Shown: one piece after another, positions 9,469-18,823 of the stretch
Position numbering within the stretch: the first letter of the stretch is position 1
Layout of the letters: every line of letters begins with the position of its first letter
Source of the DNA: Legionella busanensis
GTDB taxonomy: Bacteria > Pseudomonadota > Gammaproteobacteria > Legionellales > Legionellaceae
Reading direction: 5' to 3'
DNA: 64,000 nt
NCBI RefSeq assembly: GCF_900461525.1
Contig: NZ_UGOD01000001.1
Span: forward strand, 2,449,001-2,513,000
The notes under the pieces: model-generated
Told to the model about the DNA's origin: nothing
Database searches by the model: none
The model's input: the letters and a program-made list of their open reading frames with translations, nothing else
Translations under genes and position numbers: made by a program

Positions 9469-10458
9469 TTAATTATCTTCTAGAATAGTTATCTCCATCA
9501 TATTATCCATTACTTTTTCAAAGTCTGCTTTATAAAAATAGTCTGGATAAGTATCTTTAATATAGAAATTAATCGGCTGATAACGATTATCATAATCAGC
9601 TCCATAAATTAATATAACGTGTAAATTATTGCTGTATATTACTGGACGATTATTCATTAGCGATTGGTTTATTTTATGAATTAATTTATCTCTTACTATA
9701 AAATGCGTTTGTTCACTGCGTCGCGCGTCTGGATCTAAACCGTTGCCAATATGTTCCTTTCCGTCTTTAGCTATTGCATAAGTGTTCCATGTGCCCTGAG
9801 GCAATATTTGTAATGCAAAATCCAATCTACTTAACGTTTGACCATTAAAATGCGTTGTCTCCGGTATATCGTAACCAAAGTATAAGGGTAATAAAGAATC
9901 AGTGAGGGCTCTTTTTTGTTTTGGTGTAGTATTATCCACAAAAATAGAATAATACAAATTAGTGTAATTAGGAGGTGAAATCACATCATGATATTCATCA
10001 TAAGGTAATGCGCCATAATTTTTTAAAAGGTATGCAGCTGATAGTGGCGTGCCTCCTTCTGCCCAACATCTTTTATAAACTTCTGGATTTAAATGATCTT
10101 CAATTCCATCAATTTTTAAATCGATTCGATCTTGTAAATTAATGTATTGCATTGCACCACGCGAAATTTCCAACTTAAGATCAGGATGGTTAATTAAATA
10201 TAATGTTTCTAGCGCATTAAAAAAAGCATAAGACCAACACAGGCAAGTTTCCTTTTGATCGAAACCTCGACTAACAGGGAGGATAATTGTTTTAGTGGTT
10301 GTTTTGTAGGTTAAGCGTTCATTATAAATAATCTTATTTTTTAGCTGCTCTGCATCTTTAACCGTACTATGAATAGCAAAACTTGTATTTAGAGTAAAAA
10401 AATTAATTGTGAACGCCATTAAAATTGTAATTTTATTTTTATTAATGAACATCCTCAT
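9469..10458 (-). CDS. Secreted papain-like (C1) cysteine protease
   Basis: The start is placed at ATG 10458 rather than the longer frame to 10503, because gaggag lies 5 bases before it and the product then begins with a signal peptide (basic NKNK, hydrophobic ITILMAFTINFFTL, cut after SFA). Mature protein about 300 residues. Catalytic Cys lies in ETCLCWSYAFFNALE, the C1 signature with CWSYAF like CWAFA of papain. The His is in NNLHVILIYGAD, and the third position is Asp in IKDTYPD where papain has Asn. This looks like a periplasmic or type II-secreted protease of about 330 residues rather than a Dot/Icm effector. Substrate unknown. Confidence 0.75.
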   Translation of the reverse strand: MRMFINKNKITILMAFTINFFTLNTSFAIHSTVKDAEQLKNKIIYNERLTYKTTTKTIILPVSRGFDQKETCLCWSYAFFNALETLYLINHPDLKLEISRGAMQYINLQDRIDLKIDGIEDHLNPEVYKRCWAEGGTPLSAAYLLKNYGALPYDEYHDVISPPNYTNLYYSIFVDNTTPKQKRALTDSLLPLYFGYDIPETTHFNGQTLSRLDFALQILPQGTWNTYAIAKDGKEHIGNGLDPDARRSEQTHFIVRDKLIHKINQSLMNNRPVIYSNNLHVILIYGADYDNRYQPINFYIKDTYPDYFYKADFEKVMDNMMEITILEDN

Positions 10459-10503
10459 CCTTACTCCTCTATTCCTTTTCATAAATATTTTGATTCGAAC
10501 CAA

Positions 10504-10920
10504 TTAACCATACTCAACCTAAACAGCCAGTTCTATACGGTATTTGTACCCTATTGTTGTCTATTTAAACTCGCTCCTCAAGTTTTTTAAGCAGAATTTT
10601 CCCTATGTTTATAACGCAAGTAAAGCCTATATAAGTTCAATACTTAATAGCCCACCATTACATATAATTAGCAACTAGCTTCGCTAAGAACGAAAATCAG
10701 CAACGACAAAGAGGTTTAAGTAAGGATATTAATATATTAAATAATCTTAGCAGCATTGCCAAAAAGGATTTCTTTACAACCCTATTATTAATCGAACTAG
10801 ACAAATCTACGAAACGCATTTGCCGTCCTAGAGCTAGAATAATAATAGAGTCTAGAGACAATTTATCAAGTAGCTTTTTCTTAATTTAGTTACTATTAAT
10901 GAGATATTAGTGTTTAAATA
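10504..10920. other. Intergenic, no gene seen
   Basis: AT-rich spacer between the divergent protease and OTU-like genes. I see no coding frame, RNA gene or IS fragment. At 10896-10911 TTAAT and TTAGT are 11 bases apart, a poor match to the PmrA-like boxes found elsewhere in the window. Confidence 0.4.
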
Positions 10921-10950
10921 TTGATCAAATAAGACTATTTATGATACAAT
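10921..10950 (+). promoter_or_regulatory. Candidate sigma-70 promoter of the OTU-like gene
   Basis: TTGATC (10921-10926) and TACAAT (10945-10950) are 18 bases apart, ending 37 bases before the ATG at 10988. Confidence 0.4.
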
Positions 10951-10987
10951 TACTCTTATTAAAAGGCTTATATTTAGAAGGTAAGCG

Positions 10988-11737
10988 ATGTCTTCATTAC
11001 AGATTATAATTCAAAATTTTTATCATAAGAAACTGCGTAAACAAGCAATTGATCACCTTGATGAAAGTAATCAAGTTGTTGCACGGAATTTCAGGGGAGA
11101 ATATTTAGCGGCTGGGCTAGGTAAATATAAAGACTTTTTAAATGAGCAGAAAAAAGTAGGTACATGGGGGACTTATATAGAAGCAATTGCTTTAGCAGAA
11201 AAGTATAATGTTAATCTTGTTGTAACTCCTGTAGCACATGGCATAAAGCAAGAGCCCATCTGTTTATATCGTTCGAATGATTCCGATGCTAAGACAATAC
11301 ATTTATATAATAATGACAACACACACTGGTATGTTGATTCTCAAACACAAGGGGATGGAAACTGTTTATATAATGCCTTTGCGCAGGCACTCTTTAATCT
11401 TAAACTTATAAAGCTAGAAGACAATGATAATACGGAGTCATTAAGCTCTATTAAATCAGTTGACGAAGGACCCATACGGGATCTAAGTATATTTAGCAGG
11501 AATTATCAAGAAGATGTAAGAGTACAGCAGGAAGCAATTCAATTAGCGATTAGCAAAGCGCCAAAGGCAACAGAAAGAGAACAAGATTTTGATCAAGAAA
11601 AGGCAAGAATTGGCAAGCTTTCACCTGAAGAGCAAAAGCAAATTGCAGATGATCATGCCTATGCATTACGAATTGCAAGAGAAGAGGGATTACAGATGGT
11701 AGCACCAGATAACTGTAGTTTAAAAACTAAGCTTTAA
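10988..11737 (+). CDS. OTU-like cysteine protease with permuted active-site order, effector candidate
   Basis: 249 residues. The OTU catalytic signature is GDGNCLYNAFAQAL with D123 and C126. The matching OTU C-terminal blocks come before it rather than after: WGTYIEAIALAEKYNVNLVV (W60 onward) and IHLYNNDNTHWYV with His113. In ordinary OTU enzymes the order is Cys, then WG, then NxxHY. So the fold appears circularly permuted, an arrangement known for the bacterial deubiquitinase EschOTU. The likely role is cutting ubiquitin from host proteins after export, since the bacterium has no ubiquitin. The C-terminal 80 residues are charged and helical. A ribosome site (agaaggtaagcg) precedes the ATG. 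Confidence 0.8.
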   Translation: MSSLQIIIQNFYHKKLRKQAIDHLDESNQVVARNFRGEYLAAGLGKYKDFLNEQKKVGTWGTYIEAIALAEKYNVNLVVTPVAHGIKQEPICLYRSNDSDAKTIHLYNNDNTHWYVDSQTQGDGNCLYNAFAQALFNLKLIKLEDNDNTESLSSIKSVDEGPIRDLSIFSRNYQEDVRVQQEAIQLAISKAPKATEREQDFDQEKARIGKLSPEEQKQIADDHAYALRIAREEGLQMVAPDNCSLKTKL

Positions 11738-12000
11738 CTATTACCCTAACACTAAATTGTAGTAAGCTTACTAAGCTATTTAGGTAACCTTTATGCTCTC
11801 GGAGCAACTAGAGTTTTATCAAATTAAAACTGATATCTTTAATTATAATAATTTACTACCTGGGTAATAACAAAAAGTTAACAACCAAAAAATTCAGAAT
11901 AACCCTTTTTGGGCCTCTTCTATAGAGTCCCTACTCAAGAAATACTCCGTTATGAAAATTTAAAGTACTCATAAGTGTTTTTAACTCTTTAAGTGAGGAG

Positions 12001-12030
12001 ATCTCAAAAAACGAACGTTTTTTAAGGCTT
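12001..12030. repeat. Terminator-like dispersed palindrome, copy 1
   Basis: ATCTCAAAAAACGAACG followed by TTTTTTAAGGC. It is a variant of the palindrome with consensus GTCTC-A-rich-ACGAxCxTTTTTGAGAC found also at 25775, 33596, 35983, 43775, 44659 and 46732. The outer stem is degenerate here. Confidence 0.5.
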
Positions 12031-12079
12031 ACATTTTATGTAACTCCCATTTTTAGGAAGCCTTGTAAAATGTAAATTT

Positions 12080-12414
12080 GGTTGCGTTGCAAAAATAAAG
12101 ATTAAGTTATAATGGAGTCTAGCTAAGCGAGTCAAACACCACCAAATTAAATATCGTAATAACTACTTAGAAGCTGACTATGGCAAACTTAAATGGCTCA
12201 TTAATCCAACCTTAGGCTTTCAATCGATGAAAACCGCCTATGCGACTAACAAAAGGTTTGAAATCTTGCGCATGTTTAGGAAAGGACAATTCAATTTCTG
12301 GTTAGGTGGCACTAGAATTGAAGTATCCTTTATTAATGAACAGTTCAGAATTTACAATTGAGATCTACCTAAAATTTAACTTTTCTTATCTTTAATAGTA
12401 TTTGCAACACGGCC
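12080..12414 (+). mobile_element. IS6-family element remnant, 3' half
   Basis: Bounded by GGTTGCGTTGCAAAAAT on the left and TTTGCAACACGGCC on the right. Between them the plus strand codes for the end of an IS6/IS26-type transposase: KYRNNYLEADYGKLKWLINP, LGFQSMKTAYAT and EILRMFRKGQFN. Only the last 80 or so residues remain; the start and most of the DDE domain are missing, so it cannot move by itself. Confidence 0.8.
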
Positions 12415-12615
12415 GACTTAAGGAAGCACAAATATATGCAAATATTTAAAAGGTATATATATTTATATGAAATTCTTTAAGCAGCAGAAATTTCAACATG
12501 CATGAGTATACTATGTTGCTGTAATGAGTCTTATAAGGATATTATCTCTTATAAACTCCAGGTAATTTCCATCCCGACATACCTTTTTAATTTAAACATT
12601 TATAGACTATTAAGT

Positions 12616-13239
12616 ATGAAACCTTTAGCTCGAGGACATCTGCACCAAGCAACATTTTTTATCGCTCTTTGTGCATGCACTATACTCATTTTTTACAGTA
12701 ATGGCGCTCGCGCTATATGCGCTAATATAATCTATAGTTTTAGTCTTATTGGGCTGTATGGTATAAGTGCGCTTTATCATACGCGCATGTGGAGCCGACA
12801 AAAATATTTATTACTGAGACGTATTGATCATGCTGCTATTTTTCTTTTAATAGCCGGAACAGCAACCCCTATTTGTTTGCTTAAGTTAACCAATACTTCT
12901 GGATTACATCTTTTATCTATCATCTGGTTAGTAGCGGTAATTGGTATATTTATAACGACCAGATGGTCTCACGTGCCCAAATGGACAAGATCGCTTCTTT
13001 ATGTTGTTATGGGTTGGATTGGAATTTTCTATTATCCCGAAATTAAAGCGTCATTAGATACAACAAATATTCAACTATTAATAATAGGCGGTATTGTTTA
13101 TACCTTAGGCGCTATAATTTATGCTTTTAAGTGGCCTGACCCTTTTCCTAGTGTCTTTGGATATCATGAAGTCTTTCATGTTTTAGTGGTCGTAGGAAGT
13201 GGGCTACATTTTTTTCTTAACTATAATTTAGCAACTTAA
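12616..13239 (+). CDS. Hemolysin III / PAQR family membrane protein
   Basis: The product has seven predicted membrane helices and the family signatures ALYHTRMW, RRIDHAAIFLLIAGTATPI and GYHEVFHVLVVVGSGLHFF; the His and Asp residues in these form the metal site known in the PAQR fold. Start chosen at ATG 12616 (207 residues, MKPLARGHLHQATFF) since this matches the usual family length. An in-frame ATG at 12502 would add 38 unusual residues (three Cys in a row); neither start has a clear ribosome site. The role of bacterial members (YqfA) is in membrane lipid balance; the cytolysin name is historic. Confidence 0.9.
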   Translation: MKPLARGHLHQATFFIALCACTILIFYSNGARAICANIIYSFSLIGLYGISALYHTRMWSRQKYLLLRRIDHAAIFLLIAGTATPICLLKLTNTSGLHLLSIIWLVAVIGIFITTRWSHVPKWTRSLLYVVMGWIGIFYYPEIKASLDTTNIQLLIIGGIVYTLGAIIYAFKWPDPFPSVFGYHEVFHVLVVVGSGLHFFLNYNLAT

Positions 13240-13582
13240 TTTTATATCTTAATTTCTGGGCTCATTCGGTCTTAGCCTATTTGCTTAATTAATATTTGAC
13301 TGGAAGGATACTTCCTTGTAATTGCCAACCATCCACATATTAAATTGATCGTTTAAATAGGATGTCAATTATTTAAAGTACTCCTAAACCGAGCTAAGGT
13401 TAATTTTTAATTTAGATGTTAATTCGCATTTCTACTTTCTATAACTTAACCCTAATTAGGTAGTAAATTACATAAATTAACAGTTTTTTGGGGGCAACTT
13501 ATATCTAATCTTCCTAGCTTTTAGATGAAAAAAGAGTTAATTTGAGTTATCTCATAAATTCTACTTAAAATAAGGATAGTTA
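13240..13582. other. Intergenic, nothing recognised
   Basis: AT-rich, no coding frame or repeat seen. It must contain the promoter of the two-gene unit that starts at 13583. Confidence 0.4.
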
Positions 13583-13804
13583 ATGAAAGTATTTCAAAAC
13601 CTAGTTTTTATTTTTAGTACAATAGCTACAAAATTTTCACTTGCTTGTCCAATTTGCCTGACTGAAACAGGGCAGCAAGTTCGAGATGGTATTTTTAATT
13701 CCAATTTTGTGCTTTATTTATTTTACTCACTACTACCCTTCATATGCTTTTTTTTGATCATCTATGCCGCTTATCACGGTAAGATTTCATTTATCAGGGA
13801 TTAA
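13583..13804 (+). CDS. Small membrane protein with CPxC motif, partner of the DUF2243 protein
   Basis: 73 residues: an N-terminal signal-like helix (NLVFIFSTIATKFSLA), then CPICLTETGQQVRDGIF, then a membrane helix (FYSLLPFICFFLIIYAAY). The CPIC pair could bind a metal or form a disulfide outside the inner membrane. It ends 2 bases before the next ATG, so the two genes are one transcription unit. Ribosome site ataaggatag. Confidence 0.75.
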   Translation: MKVFQNLVFIFSTIATKFSLACPICLTETGQQVRDGIFNSNFVLYLFYSLLPFICFFLIIYAAYHGKISFIRD

Positions 13805-13806
13805 TT

Positions 13807-14274
13807 ATGAATGATAAACAACCTTTATTTGCTGCGGGGCTTCTCCTAGGTATTGGCCTTGGTGGCTTTTTTGATGGAATTGTTTTTCATCAAATTTTGC
13901 AAGTTCATAATATGCTTTCAAATATATTTTTCCCAAACACGATCCGCAACCTTGAAATTAATATGTTCTGGGATGGATTATTTCATGCGTTTACTTGGAT
14001 AAGTACTGTAATAGGTATTTTTTTATTATGGCAGGGATTAAATAATAAAGAAATTTATTCAGGAAAGCATTTCATTGGCCTGTTATTACTTGGTTGGGGG
14101 CTTTTTAACATCATTGAAGGAACAATTGATCATCTAATTTTAAAATTACACCATGTCATACAAAGAACTTCATTGGCAGGACAATTTTATTCGGATATAA
14201 GCTTCTTAGTTTCTGGTATTGTGCTTGGCTTAATTGGATTAATAATAATTCGTAGAAATAAACAAATTCCTTAA
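13807..14274 (+). CDS. DUF2243 family membrane protein
   Basis: 155 residues with four membrane helices. The family signature GLGGFFDGIVFHQILQVHNM lies near the N terminus, and further His residues are in FHAFTW and TIDHLILKLHH. DUF2243 proteins are often found near cytochrome oxidase or copper genes, and the conserved His suggest metal or heme contact, but the function is not established. Coupled to the CPxC protein just upstream. Confidence 0.85.
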   Translation: MNDKQPLFAAGLLLGIGLGGFFDGIVFHQILQVHNMLSNIFFPNTIRNLEINMFWDGLFHAFTWISTVIGIFLLWQGLNNKEIYSGKHFIGLLLLGWGLFNIIEGTIDHLILKLHHVIQRTSLAGQFYSDISFLVSGIVLGLIGLIIIRRNKQIP

Positions 14275-14412
14275 ATTATTTTCAAGTTATGTTGAATTCC
14301 TAAATTGGTAGATTTAATTAAAGAAGTAATAAAATGAAATGAGCTCGCCTATATTAGAACAGGTGCAAAAAATGTAACTGGGTCGTTTGTAAATAATCTC
14401 AAGAAATGACCC

Positions 14413-15829
14413 GGCCTGTTGCAAAAGGTGAAAGAACTTTACACACTGAGATTGGTATGAGCTAATCAGCAGCTCTTAACTCAGCTGTAATAACTCATGC
14501 AAGGTGTATTTAGGAATGAATTAATTAATTCGAATAACTTCATGATAGATAACCTGATTGCGCCAACTCATTTATTAAAGAAAGTTAATCAGCTGTTGAT
14601 TTTTCCTTTGTTAATGACTTAACTGCACCTTGCTATAGTGCCAATAATGGTAGGCCCTCTATCTCGCCAGAACTGTGTTTTCGTATGTTGCTTATCGGTT
14701 ATTTTCAATACCTTCAAACCGACGCCTTATAGAAGAAGTAAAATGCAATGTCAGTTACCGTTGGTTTTGCGGGCTAGCGTTGGGCAGTCCCGTGCCGAGT
14801 CATTCTTCGCTTAGTCGTTTCTTTAAGCGGTTATCATTTACTATTTTTCAGTCCTTTTTTAATGCAATCCTAAGGCAATGTGAGCAAGCGGGTTTACTTA
14901 ACAATAAAAGTGTGATGACGGATAGTACCTTGTTTCAAGCGAATGCGTCTCTTAATTCACTTATATCTAAATCAGGCAGTAAAGATGCGAGCCAAGGCGA
15001 GCGAGGTGTTAAACTTACTAAACGAACTGTCTCTAATAAAACTCATCAAAGTAAAACCGATCCTAATGCAAGTTTAGCCTTTAAAAAGGGCTCACCTCGC
15101 ACCTTAAAATATAAAGCGCATGTCTGCACAACGAGCCAAAGTCGCGTTATTTTAGACATTAAAATAACCACAGGTGCTATTCATGACTCAAAGCCTTACC
15201 TTAAGCAGCTTGATACTATCAAATCAGGTTTAAACTATGACATTAGTGAAGCCATCGCTGATCGCGCCCATGGTTCATGGGCATATCATTTCAACACTCA
15301 AATCAATGGATATCACCACTTATATTCCTTTATTTAATACCCGTAGTGGTACAGCGCAAAGAACCATAACACCTGGCTTTTACTACGATGCAAACAACGA
15401 TACCTATCGTTGTCCAGCCAATCATAAGCTTAACCCTGGAAAAATATTAGATAATGATTATGTGCTTTACCATTCTAGGGTAAAGCATTGTCGAGATTGC
15501 TCAATTAAAACAAGTTGCCAGGCATCTAAAAAGAAAAACCAAGACATTCGAGTAATCTCAAGACATACTCATTTTCACTTATTGCAACAGGTTACATTAG
15601 ATATGCAGACAGCCTTATTCAAACAGAAACTAGTAGAAAGATTGGCGTAAATTGAAAATGTGATGAATGAGTTGAAAAACTACCATAGGCTTGCAAAAGC
15701 ACATTTCCGTGGTATTCATAACGGGCAAATACAAGCTTATATGGCCGCTATTGCTATCAATATTAAACGGATAGTTTTTTTCATATGTCATTTCCATTTA
15801 ATTACCTGCTACCTTTTGCAACAGGCCGG
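14413..15829 (+). mobile_element. IS1182-family insertion sequence, complete ends but dead
   Basis: Inverted ends GGCCTGTTGCAAAAGGT (14413) and ACCTTTTGCAACAGGCC (15811-15827) match exactly. The element lies within a terminator-like palindrome: AATCTCAAGAAATGAC is on the left (14395-14410) and CCCTTTTTGAGATT on the right (15831-15844), which together would restore the dispersed palindrome. A second, 5'-truncated copy lies at 47069-47727 and is nearly identical over the shared part, so both copies are young. Confidence 0.85.
14543..15809 (+). pseudogene. IS1182-family transposase, multiply frameshifted
   Basis: The pieces in order are NGRPSISPELCFRMLLIGYF (about 14645-14705), RRLIEEVKCNVSYRWFCGLA, MTDSTLFQANASL (first DDE Asp), the region with GAIHDSKPYLKQL, then in another frame TTYIPLFNTRSGTAQRTITP and the Cys-rich HCRDCSIKTSCQ, and finally KAHFRGIHNGQIQAYMAAIA. 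Frames change near 14700 and 15283, and a TAA at 15648-15650 stands where the copy at 47069 has CAA. The protein cannot be made whole. Confidence 0.85.
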
Positions 15830-15844
15830 ACCCTTTTTGAGATT

Positions 15845-16311
15845 CTTTTATTGAAAATTACAATATAGATTATGTCAATTTGCATTAAGTGAATTACAAA
15901 GGAATATAGAAATCAAAATAATGGAATAGGTTTTATTGAACGCTACAGGTTAGTACAGTATATGATGAAAATTGAGTAAATTATAACTACTATCAATTCT
16001 TCAACAGAGCAAAACTATTAATTAACCTATTAGATAATATTTTATACTTTTTGCTCTGGGGGGAATTTGGTAAATTCCATTTCTCACAGAAAGCTGAGAT
16101 TGCAAGAGTAGCTTGCACTTGTATAGAATTTTTTAGAAAAGTAAGTAAAGTCTAAAATTCACGCGTTATATTTGATCTTATACGGGTATTTTCAAGAAGC
16201 AAAAATTTAATGCTTTTTTCTCGTTCCTCCTATGCGATTTGTTTTAACCTTTAATAATTTATAACTTACAAAATACAATCGTGGCTGAAAACAAATGGTT
16301 AAATTTGTGTC
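15845..16311. other. Intergenic, nothing recognised
   Basis: Beyond the restored half of the palindrome at the IS end I see no gene or repeat. Confidence 0.4.
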
Positions 16312-18162
16312 TTAAATCAATTCTATTTTATATGAAGCGCACTCAGCTGCATCTTTCATTTCAGTCTTAATTGGTGCACCAGGTGAAAACAATGAAAAAA
16401 AATTAAAACACGACTTACTTAAGGTAAAAAATTTCTTTGCTTTATCTATTATTGGGATATTAGAAGAAGACGAAGAAGCATGATTATCGTGTAAAGATAA
16501 CGCCGGCTCTAGGCACGGCTTGTCATTAGGATCAATGAGTAACTCTTTTGTCGCACTTAAGCATAAATCATTAGAAAAGCGCTGTGGAGAAGTTCTTTTT
16601 ACGAAAATATTTAAAGAACTTAAAAAATCAATTAATTCATTAGTATTACCATCCTCCCAGCTTAGACCATTTTGCTTTTTATTTGAATCGATATTAATTG
16701 CATCATGAATAAACACGACTTGATTGGGATGATGTGGGATAGCCATTTGTTCCATGACTGATAACCCCCCGCCCCGAATAACGATACAATTACTACGCAC
16801 CATTATTGGAGCAATATTAGTATCATTTTGCTTTCCTAAACAAACAATGCGGCTTGCGACACTATCTCGCTCATGCGGCGGATAGCTGGCAATAATAGCT
16901 TGAATTTTTTGATAAATATGGTCTTGCAAGCCACCAAAGAGAAAAATTTTATCGTAATTATTTTTTAATAATTCTTGTACATAATCAATAGATGCCTCAG
17001 TAGCTACAGAGCTTAGCATGATTGAAGCTACTTTTGCATGAGGCGGTATAACAATGTTATCTATAATTGAATTTGATGTTTGGTTTAGCGAGCTGTTTTC
17101 ACTATTCAATTCAATCTCTAAGTTAAATTTTTGAGATTTATCAAGATAGTTAATTAAAGATTTATTTTTAAATGCCGCTCGAATCATTGGATTTTGGTGT
17201 GGCTTAATATTGTGGATACCCTGAAAGTCTTTATCCTGACCAATAAAAGGCCAAACGGTGGGAAGGTGAAAATTCACGGCGTAGACATGCATTTGCGCCT
17301 TTTGATTAGGTGTTAATTTAGCCAATGTACTAAGGAAGTGTTCACAACCTGTCGTAGGTAAGTCGGTTAAATATTGGTGTATAGAAATTGGTGTAAGTAG
17401 ATGAGTGCGATTTTTATTTTTTTCATTTATATACTTATTATAAGCAATCACTACATCACAAAGAAGACCTAGTTCTGTCGGTTGGGTTGAAATAATTTCG
17501 GTATAAGCTTGGCCTTGTTCAGCAGCTTGAATAAGTAAATTAAAAAAATAATTATAAATTTCTTTATAATAAAGTTGCGTGTTTAAATTTTTATGTTTAA
17601 CTAACCATTTGATGTCATCAAACCTTTCCTGGCGGTGAAGCACATTAACGACAGCAACTGATTCATACCCTTGAGGATGTACATCTAACAAGAAGTCCAC
17701 GTATGGACGCTGGCGCCCTTGCGTAGGGTTATTAGGATCCTTTTCATTCCTTTCAATTTTTTTCATTTCCTGCAAAAATTGTTTTTCATCAGGTAACTCA
17801 AGAACACCAAAAAAATGCAATAGCTTATTGATGAGATAACCAATTCCCGCAATTGAACTTAAATGGATCCATAAACGAACAAGCTTACTTTTAAAAGATT
17901 TTGGTTTTCGTCCAATTAATTTTGCTTGATATTGAGGAAACACTACAGGATTGTTAGATGCTTTTAGTGTATCGATAATACCCATCATTGCTGAAATATG
18001 CCCTGAGCCACCACTTGACGCAATACACAAAGGACGGCTTATTTTTAAAATCTGGCTATTTTTTGATTGATTAAGTAAAGAAGACGAAGTATAGCTATCA
18101 GGCTGTTTACTAATCAGATTAAGTATTTTTTTAAAGCTACTAATAATTATATGATCATGCAT
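16312..18162 (-). CDS. GT-B-like glycosyltransferase, effector candidate
   Basis: 616 residues. A nucleotide-sugar-binding style motif GGSGH (51-55) sits in SSGGSGHISAMMGIIDTL, as in MurG and diacylglycerol glycosyltransferases. A late motif RGGG (463-466) in IVIRGGGLSVMEQMA resembles the GGG-x-x-T-x-x-E sugar-nucleotide site of that superfamily. Between them lies a long charged insert (residues 110-380) not found in the bacterial enzymes, and a Ser-rich, low-complexity tail is at the end. No signal peptide. The length and insert suggest a specialised, possibly exported, enzyme. Donor and acceptor unknown. It could also be an inactive relative. Confidence 0.6.
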   Translation of the reverse strand: MHDHIIISSFKKILNLISKQPDSYTSSSLLNQSKNSQILKISRPLCIASSGGSGHISAMMGIIDTLKASNNPVVFPQYQAKLIGRKPKSFKSKLVRLWIHLSSIAGIGYLINKLLHFFGVLELPDEKQFLQEMKKIERNEKDPNNPTQGRQRPYVDFLLDVHPQGYESVAVVNVLHRQERFDDIKWLVKHKNLNTQLYYKEIYNYFFNLLIQAAEQGQAYTEIISTQPTELGLLCDVVIAYNKYINEKNKNRTHLLTPISIHQYLTDLPTTGCEHFLSTLAKLTPNQKAQMHVYAVNFHLPTVWPFIGQDKDFQGIHNIKPHQNPMIRAAFKNKSLINYLDKSQKFNLEIELNSENSSLNQTSNSIIDNIVIPPHAKVASIMLSSVATEASIDYVQELLKNNYDKIFLFGGLQDHIYQKIQAIIASYPPHERDSVASRIVCLGKQNDTNIAPIMVRSNCIVIRGGGLSVMEQMAIPHHPNQVVFIHDAINIDSNKKQNGLSWEDGNTNELIDFLSSLNIFVKRTSPQRFSNDLCLSATKELLIDPNDKPCLEPALSLHDNHASSSSSNIPIIDKAKKFFTLSKSCFNFFSLFSPGAPIKTEMKDAAECASYKIELI

Positions 18163-18203
18163 AGTTAATGGCTTCCTGCTTTTATTACTACCTTGTACAA
18201 AGT

Positions 18204-18350
18204 TTAGATGTGTGTGGAATGAGGTACTTTATCTGGTATATTTTTAGCTATGTGAAAATAATGCTTTTCACTTAAGCTATTAATCAACTGCTGCTCCTTA
18301 GCAGTTAAGGTATAGCCTTTTTTAATAATTCTAGATTTCTTTTTATCCAT
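18204..18350 (-). CDS. Small basic protein, 48 residues, possibly truncated
   Basis: ATG at 18350; the product begins MDKKKSRIIKKGYTLTAKEQ. The open frame continues upstream for about 40 further codons without an ATG (IYRQKGGIVEDSWVVIALL just before the Met), and that part looks protein-like, so this may be the end of a gene that lost its start. No family recognised. Confidence 0.35.
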   Translation of the reverse strand: MDKKKSRIIKKGYTLTAKEQQLINSLSEKHYFHIAKNIPDKVPHSTHI

Positions 18351-18823
18351 TAATAAGGCGATAACCACCCAACTATCTTCTACAATACCACCCTTCTGCC
18401 TGTAAATATGTATTTCTGGTGAATTTGTATTTAGAACTATATTACTATAAATAAGATACTAGAATTGCCTAAGATCAATAGGCATTTTATAGCTAGAGGT
18501 CTAAGGTCGCTCTACTACCTACAACGTACTTCAAGAAGTCAATGATTTCTTTGAACTTGGAGTAAGATTTTATAAATTTAAGGGTAATGTTTAATGGCAT
18601 GAATGAGGAATAGAAAAACCACAAAGCCAAAACAACAGTAACGATCTTTTTTAAGATACAGGAGGCCCAACATTTATTAAGCTATGCTAATTTCCTTCCC
18701 AAAATTCTCTTTGGCAAATTTTATAATATTGTTTTGACACCGTCGTACTCTGATAGTAAGTTTAATTATTTGAAGAATAACAATATTTAGTCTTTATATT
18801 ATCCTTCCTTTACCAATTCAATT
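18351..18823. other. Intergenic, possibly debris
   Basis: Contains the upstream extension of the small frame noted at 18204-18350. The rest has no clear frame. Confidence 0.3.
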
